Assembly: GCA_024762915.1 (NCBI GenBank)
Contig: JANTGL010000069.1
Coordinates: 1-10,661, forward strand
DNA length: 10,661 bases
Reading direction: 5' to 3'
Source of the DNA: Bacteroidales bacterium
GTDB taxonomy: Bacteria > Bacteroidota > Bacteroidia > Bacteroidales > JAADGE01
Part shown: piece after piece, positions 7,701-10,661 of the stretch
Layout of the letters: each line of letters starts with the position of its first letter
Numbering within the stretch: position 1 is the stretch's first letter
Translations under genes and position numbers: made by a program
Notes under the pieces: model-generated
Told to the model about the DNA's origin: nothing
Databases searched by the model: none
What the model saw: only the letters and a program-made list of their open reading frames with translations

Positions 7701-9431
7701 AAACCCTTAAAACAAATAAATTATCATACATGGGCACTACGATTAGATTCTGTAAGAAATAAAAATTCAGAAAAATATTCTGAATTTATTTGGGTCGGAA
7801 CACAAAACGGATTAGCAAAATACATGAACGATTCATTAACTTTTGTTAATAATAATATCTTTTCTGAAACATTGATTACGGCAATTGAACATGCTGAAAA
7901 TCCTGATATGATTTGGCTGGGAACGGATAAAGGCGTAAAATATTATAATAAAAAAACAAATCAAATTGAATTTACCATTGATTCAAGAGACGGGCTGCTC
8001 GGAAATGAAATTTCGGTTGACGGACTGTATCTTGATAAATCTAATATCCTATGGATAGGAACCTACCACGGGATTGCAACGTTTGATATTAAAAAGAAAA
8101 AAAGTGAAAAACATACACCGGTTTGTCGCATTGAATCCATTACCATTAACGGGAAAAATTATTTAAAAATTCCCGAACGATTAAAATCGAATCAAAATAA
8201 TATCAGTTTTGAAATTTCGGGACTTTCTTTTAAAGATGAAAACTCTGTTGAATACGAATATTATTTACAGGGTTTGGATAATCAATTTGCTTCATCAAAA
8301 GGGGAAAAGAATATTGCAACTTTCCCTTATTTGCCTTCCGGAAAATACAGTTTTAAATATCGCACAAAAGGGAAAGACGGTATTTGGAGTTATTATCAAA
8401 GTGTTAATTTCGAAATTCGAAAACCGTTTTATTTAGAATGGTGGTTTATTATTCCTATGATATTAGCGGTCTTAATCGGATTTTTACTGATATCGAAATG
8501 GCGCATGCGTGTATTACAAAAACAGAATGAAAAACTGGAAAAAATTGTTGCAGAAAGAACTTTTGAAATAACCGAGAAAAATACGGAACTGGAAGCACAA
8601 AAAGAAGAAATAAAAGCTCAGCGTGATCTGGCAGAAGGACAAAGAGATGAAATTGCTCATCAGAAAAAAGATATAGAAGACAGTATTTTGTATGCAAAAC
8701 GTATTCAAAATGCCATTCTTCCGCCAAAAAGACTAATAAGTAAATCGATGCCTGAAAATTTCATTTTATTTAAACCGCGAGATATTGTCAGCGGTGATTT
8801 TTATTGGGCAGCCGAGAAAAACAACATAACCTATTATGCTGCAGCTGATTGCACGGGTCACGGCGTTCCCGGAGCCTTTATGAGTATGCTTGGAATTTCT
8901 TTCTTAAATGATATTATAAGAACATCTCAAAAGGAACTTAAAGCTTCCGACATACTCGACAAACTGAAAGAAAAAGTGATTCAAGCATTGCACCAAACAG
9001 GTGAAGCACAGGAAGCCAAAGACGGGATGGATATCTCTCTTTGTAAAGTAAACAGTAAAAAAGAAACCGTAGAATATGCCGGTGCTTTTAACCCCTTATA
9101 CATTGTAAGAAACAGCGAAATTCTAATTTACGAAGCCGATCGTATGCCGATAGGAATTTATGATTTTGAAGGTGCCGGTGATACATTTACAAACCACGAA
9201 ATAAAACTTCATAAAGGTGATGCTCTTTATACATTCTCTGACGGTTATGCCGATCAATTCGGAGGGCCGAGAGATAAAAAATTTATGATCGGAAGATTTA
9301 AAAAGATGCTTCTTGAAATTCAGGATTTATCAATGGAAAAACAAAGAGAACATCTTAATGAAAAAATCGAAAGTTGGATGGAAAATTACGAACAAGTTGA
9401 TGATATTTTGGTTATCGGTACAAAATTTTAA
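4755..9431 (+). CDS. Membrane sensor phosphatase: two SBP-like domains, Reg_prop propeller, Y_Y_Y, SpoIIE/PP2C
   Basis: A 1558-residue protein. Order: signal peptide (about 1-19, ending NAQ); solute-binding-like domain 1 (about 21-265) and 2 (about 282-508), resembling SBP_bac_3; a propeller of Reg_prop repeats (about 535-1115) with recurring D-x-x-G-x-x-W-x-G blocks such as DNEGYMWFGT and DKSGRVWIGM; Y_Y_Y (about 1150-1225); one membrane helix (about 1230-1249); a coiled coil (about 1255-1325) ending DSILYAKRIQNAILPP; and a cytoplasmic SpoIIE/PP2C phosphatase (about 1334-1557). Metal-binding acidic positions look intact: D1348 in SGDFYW, D1365 in AADCTGHG, D1426 in GMD, D1496 in FSDG and D1549/D1550. 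Both solute-binding domains keep a tryptophan-arginine pair (W107-R108, W371-R372) at the position where amino-acid-binding relatives hold the ligand carboxylate. It probably acts as the SiaA-like phosphatase for the SiaC protein encoded just upstream, with the signal sensed in the periplasm. The architecture is read directly; the partner and ligand are inferred. It lies beyond a terminator and has no clear promoter. Confidence 0.9.
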   Translation: MKKLSFLILVLFPFFINAQTLNKIKKDGQINIALTESWKNTVNYKTAQEFAEFLNVKFNPVSIEWDEVFSQNGKIETDYKTNSKISYTPDALQKSDIICGTIYVLPWRKKFFDFAGIIEISDLLIINRKFSKKVKNYNDLKGLKIALLEESTYETNIKKINDQIGGGIKLIKTKSEDESLKLLKENKADGLITVSFLALSYLKEEENFKLAFPVNKPKEVGWAVKKGHKEIQNEIQNFFNTIKGNGKLDQLFREQYGIDYSTYLEIINSYSAAGKDAKTRDFDEIKNSGKIIIALRDRDLVWHPKGKKQFNTLLAESFAKYLGLKAEYVITPKFSKYWETKNGKIIKDSAYTPDWFNHFDVACDLIDPLDWRLKKVDVLDFLPNAKVVIGRKDTKISSVNDLKNLKGVTSKGSSYEHTLVQNNITNYFHDTGNNFFSDVISGKADYTISNISVFKLADYPELEAKFILGEIRKMGWAIKKNQPLLRQKILEFFEYARKNGIFDDYFKHQAGMTMQSAQNYLTVLHETYQEGYFPFVFYGKEKGLPQEDVLATFQDNEGYMWFGTYSGVVKYNGRKMKLYNKESGLAGNSVFAIDQDKRGKIYFAGLDGITILDKKTEKLSIKFEGIPFKGIFLAGNNAYFYGDQGLYMINSENKELCLNKKNKNLPIRINSVSKNPKSNQFIIGSGNGIYLYENNIVKKLSEDFCLYAYYDFDGNLWLSTESGFYFIDDITKGINDSEKINTSLNIHDTPIKNIKETKDGSLWLISDYKIYQLLTLKQKPIVYDSKIGLMNHKILSFYTDNEENLWFGFSGGIQKLTNKSLRNLYPENLNSTVNSVFKDKSGRVWIGMSSGIHYIKGNLTDFSKTFKFQNNSFVIGQTKDKNILIADNKNIYLVDQKNLKIKKSKEFKNPLFHLNDIFVSSSNEVFLLTGNAGIIYYLKDFKSDLQTIENKNTTLLTQLTEYNNKIIGSNNTGLVVFDSGTFKPLKQINYHTWALRLDSVRNKNSEKYSEFIWVGTQNGLAKYMNDSLTFVNNNIFSETLITAIEHAENPDMIWLGTDKGVKYYNKKTNQIEFTIDSRDGLLGNEISVDGLYLDKSNILWIGTYHGIATFDIKKKKSEKHTPVCRIESITINGKNYLKIPERLKSNQNNISFEISGLSFKDENSVEYEYYLQGLDNQFASSKGEKNIATFPYLPSGKYSFKYRTKGKDGIWSYYQSVNFEIRKPFYLEWWFIIPMILAVLIGFLLISKWRMRVLQKQNEKLEKIVAERTFEITEKNTELEAQKEEIKAQRDLAEGQRDEIAHQKKDIEDSILYAKRIQNAILPPKRLISKSMPENFILFKPRDIVSGDFYWAAEKNNITYYAAADCTGHGVPGAFMSMLGISFLNDIIRTSQKELKASDILDKLKEKVIQALHQTGEAQEAKDGMDISLCKVNSKKETVEYAGAFNPLYIVRNSEILIYEADRMPIGIYDFEGAGDTFTNHEIKLHKGDALYTFSDGYADQFGGPRDKKFMIGRFKKMLLEIQDLSMEKQREHLNEKIESWMENYEQVDDILVIGTKF

Positions 9432-9492
9432 TTCTTTTGATGCAACTATTTGATTTTTTAAAATCATGTTATAAAACATATATTTTTTATTC

Positions 9493-10527
9493 ATGAAAAA
9501 GCCGATACTTTCTGTAATAGTTTTTTTTATCAGTATCAATTCCTTTGCTCAAAAAGCTGTTCCTGATTTTTCAGTAACTGATATTTACGGACATACACAT
9601 AAATTATATTCGGATTATTTAAACTTGAATAAGTATGTTTTTATAGATTTTTTTTCCGTAGGATGTCAATCTTGTGCCGAATTAAGTCCTGTGTTAGACA
9701 CAGTTTATCGTAATTTCGGTTGCAATTACGGTGATGTTGTATTTATCGGCATTGACGGATATTCTGACAATACTCATGTTTTTGAATTTACGCAAAACTA
9801 CAGAATGACTTTTCCGGCTTCAAGCGGAAATGAAGGAGGAGGTAATCAAATTTTTACGGATTATAATATTAACTATACACCTTATAAAATTTTAATTGAT
9901 CCGACAGGAAAAATTATAGCAGACTATCCGTTTGAAACAACCGTAAAATATTACAGAGATACATTACTGGCACAAGGTTTAAGTTTACAACAATGTTCCG
10001 GAAATGATTTTTGGTTTTTTTCATTGCTTTCAGAAAGTGATTCAATCGTTGGCGAAATTAATGCCGACGAAAAAACGGTTCAACTCAATATGCCGAACGG
10101 ATCTGATTTAAGTCAACTTACAGCTTTTTTTATTGCCGAATCTAATGCCGCGGTAAAAATTTACGGAACCGAACAAATAAGCAGTGAAACCGTAAATGAT
10201 TTTTCGCAAGGGGCACTTGTTTACGACATCACTTCCGAAGACGGAACTACCGAATCGTGGACGGTTACTGCAACAACATCTTCTGTCTCAATTATTTCAG
10301 AAAAAAATATTAATATTTATCCCAATCCCGTTAAAACTGACTTTTTCATTGATTTTACTTCTTCCGATTTCAAAAACATTCAATCGGAATTGTATAACAG
10401 CGAAGGAAAAAGAATCAAATCATTTACTTTAAAAGAAGCAAATTCACTAATTAATATTTCAGATATCCCCTCAGGAATATATTTTTTAAAAATCAGAACC
10501 GATAAAAATTTGTTTCTTGTAAAATAA
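9493..10527 (+). CDS. Secreted thioredoxin-fold protein with T9SS C-terminal sorting domain
   Basis: A 344-residue protein. A signal peptide (about 1-20, ending SFAQ) is followed by a thioredoxin/TlpA-like domain (about 22-160) with a redox motif GCQSC (Cys58, Cys61), a cis-proline region YTPYKILIDPTGKI (Pro130), and the insertion typical of the AhpC/TlpA group. Residues 172-262 form a beta-rich module with the DITSEDGTTESWTVT pattern of small DUF5018-like domains. Residues 272-344 are a type A T9SS sorting domain: INIYPNPV, then LYNSEGKRI, then ISDIPSGIYFLKI. The protein should cross the outer membrane by T9SS and be released or anchored at the cell surface. Two extra cysteines (76 and 168) are present. 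The end is unusual: it stops at LFLVK instead of the family's basic K-x-I-x-K ending, and those last codons fall within an inverted duplication. It starts 61 bp after the sensor gene and may be co-transcribed with it. Confidence 0.88.
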   Translation: MKKPILSVIVFFISINSFAQKAVPDFSVTDIYGHTHKLYSDYLNLNKYVFIDFFSVGCQSCAELSPVLDTVYRNFGCNYGDVVFIGIDGYSDNTHVFEFTQNYRMTFPASSGNEGGGNQIFTDYNINYTPYKILIDPTGKIIADYPFETTVKYYRDTLLAQGLSLQQCSGNDFWFFSLLSESDSIVGEINADEKTVQLNMPNGSDLSQLTAFFIAESNAAVKIYGTEQISSETVNDFSQGALVYDITSEDGTTESWTVTATTSSVSIISEKNINIYPNPVKTDFFIDFTSSDFKNIQSELYNSEGKRIKSFTLKEANSLINISDIPSGIYFLKIRTDKNLFLVK

Positions 10528-10661
10528 ATGATTTGATTTTTTTTCCTTTGCTGTTATACAATTCCGATTGAATGTTTTTGAAATCGGAAGAAGTAATATC
10601 AATGAAAAAGTCAGTTTTAACGGGATTGGGATAAATATTAATATTTTTTTCTGAAATAATT
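10290..10661. repeat. Long imperfect inverted repeat over the T9SS sorting-domain coding sequence
   Basis: The arm at 10290-10444 matches the reverse complement of 10507-10661 over 155 bp with six mismatches and no gaps. The outer 112 bp (10290-10401 against 10550-10661) have one mismatch. The arms are separated by 62 bp (10445-10506). The match is unbroken at the window edge, so it may extend further. All six differences change an amino acid when the two arms are read as paralogous sorting domains. The inner boundary of the right arm lies inside the 3' end of the plus-strand gene. Confidence 0.95.
10493..10661 (-). CDS. Truncated convergent paralogue: partial T9SS sorting domain
   Basis: On the minus strand an open frame enters from the right edge and runs 55 codons to TGA at 10493-10495. 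Its visible part reads IISEKNINIYPNPVKTDFF, then ITSSDFKNIQ, then LYNSKGKKIKSFILQETN, almost identical to residues 268-316 of the plus-strand T9SS protein. After ETN it changes to FYRF and stops, so the second half of the sorting domain (the IPSGIYFLKI region and the basic tail) is missing. That half is needed for T9SS recognition, so this copy is probably not sorted, and may be a decaying pseudogene. It overlaps the plus-strand gene tail to tail by 35 bp. The N-terminal part and the true family of its cargo domain lie outside the window. Confidence 0.6.
   Translation of the reverse strand, partial: IISEKNINIYPNPVKTDFFIDITSSDFKNIQSELYNSKGKKIKSFILQETNFYRF

Noticed and set aside
8455..8727. Minus-strand open frames opposite the membrane helix and coiled coil of the sensor
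   Set aside because: Leucine- and phenylalanine-rich antisense reading of a lysine/glutamate-rich coiled-coil region; no independent sign of coding.
9451..9466. Small dyad TGATTTT / AAAATCA after the sensor gene as a terminator
   Set aside because: Short, AT-only apart from one pair, with a tiny loop and no T-run directly after it; not convincing.
10290..10661. Inverted repeat as the end of an insertion sequence or an integron-like site
   Set aside because: The repeated DNA is coding sequence for a sorting domain, with no transposase, target-site duplication or recombinase in the window.
1..10661. tRNA, rRNA, CRISPR arrays, riboswitches
   Set aside because: No cloverleaf-like segments, regularly spaced repeats or recognisable riboswitch cores were seen; the window is nearly filled by protein-coding genes.

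Overview
The window is AT-rich DNA, roughly one third G+C by eye, from a member of the Bacteroidota. The evidence is a type IX secretion (T9SS) C-terminal sorting domain, a hybrid-sensor beta-propeller followed by a Y_Y_Y domain, signal peptides ending in 'AQ', A-rich leaders without Shine-Dalgarno sequences, and promoter-like TAnnTTTG boxes.

Layout. (1) Positions 1-2792, minus strand: a tight three-gene unit read right to left, made of an MFS transporter, a DUF364-type Rossmann protein with a GTG start, and a multi-pass membrane protein that runs off the left edge. (2) 2793-2981: a divergent intergenic region with a promoter-like box for each side. (3) 2982-4687, plus strand: two tandem SiaB-type kinases, a SiaC-type phosphoprotein and xseB (exonuclease VII small subunit), packed 1-17 bp apart and closed by a hairpin terminator that includes the xseB stop codon. 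(4) 4755-9431: a 1558-residue membrane sensor phosphatase with a signal peptide, two periplasmic solute-binding-like domains, a Reg_prop propeller, Y_Y_Y, one membrane helix, a coiled coil and a cytoplasmic SpoIIE/PP2C phosphatase with its acidic residues intact. (5) 9493-10527: a secreted thioredoxin-fold protein with a T9SS sorting domain. (6) 10290-10661: an inverted duplication of the sorting-domain coding region, whose second arm is the end of a truncated, convergent paralogue entering from the right edge.

How the genes may work together. Regions 3 and 4 look like a Bacteroidota version of the SiaABC partner switch known from Pseudomonas. There, SiaB phosphorylates SiaC, the PP2C phosphatase SiaA removes the phosphate, and unphosphorylated SiaC activates the diguanylate cyclase SiaD. 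Here the SiaA role would fall to the large sensor, which could read a small molecule through its solute-binding domains and/or a polymer through its propeller. There are two kinases instead of one, and no GGDEF gene in the window, so the output is unknown. This is inferred from domains and gene order. The most unusual DNA-level observation is the 155-bp inverted repeat at the right edge, which appears to have rewritten the 3' ends of two T9SS cargo genes.
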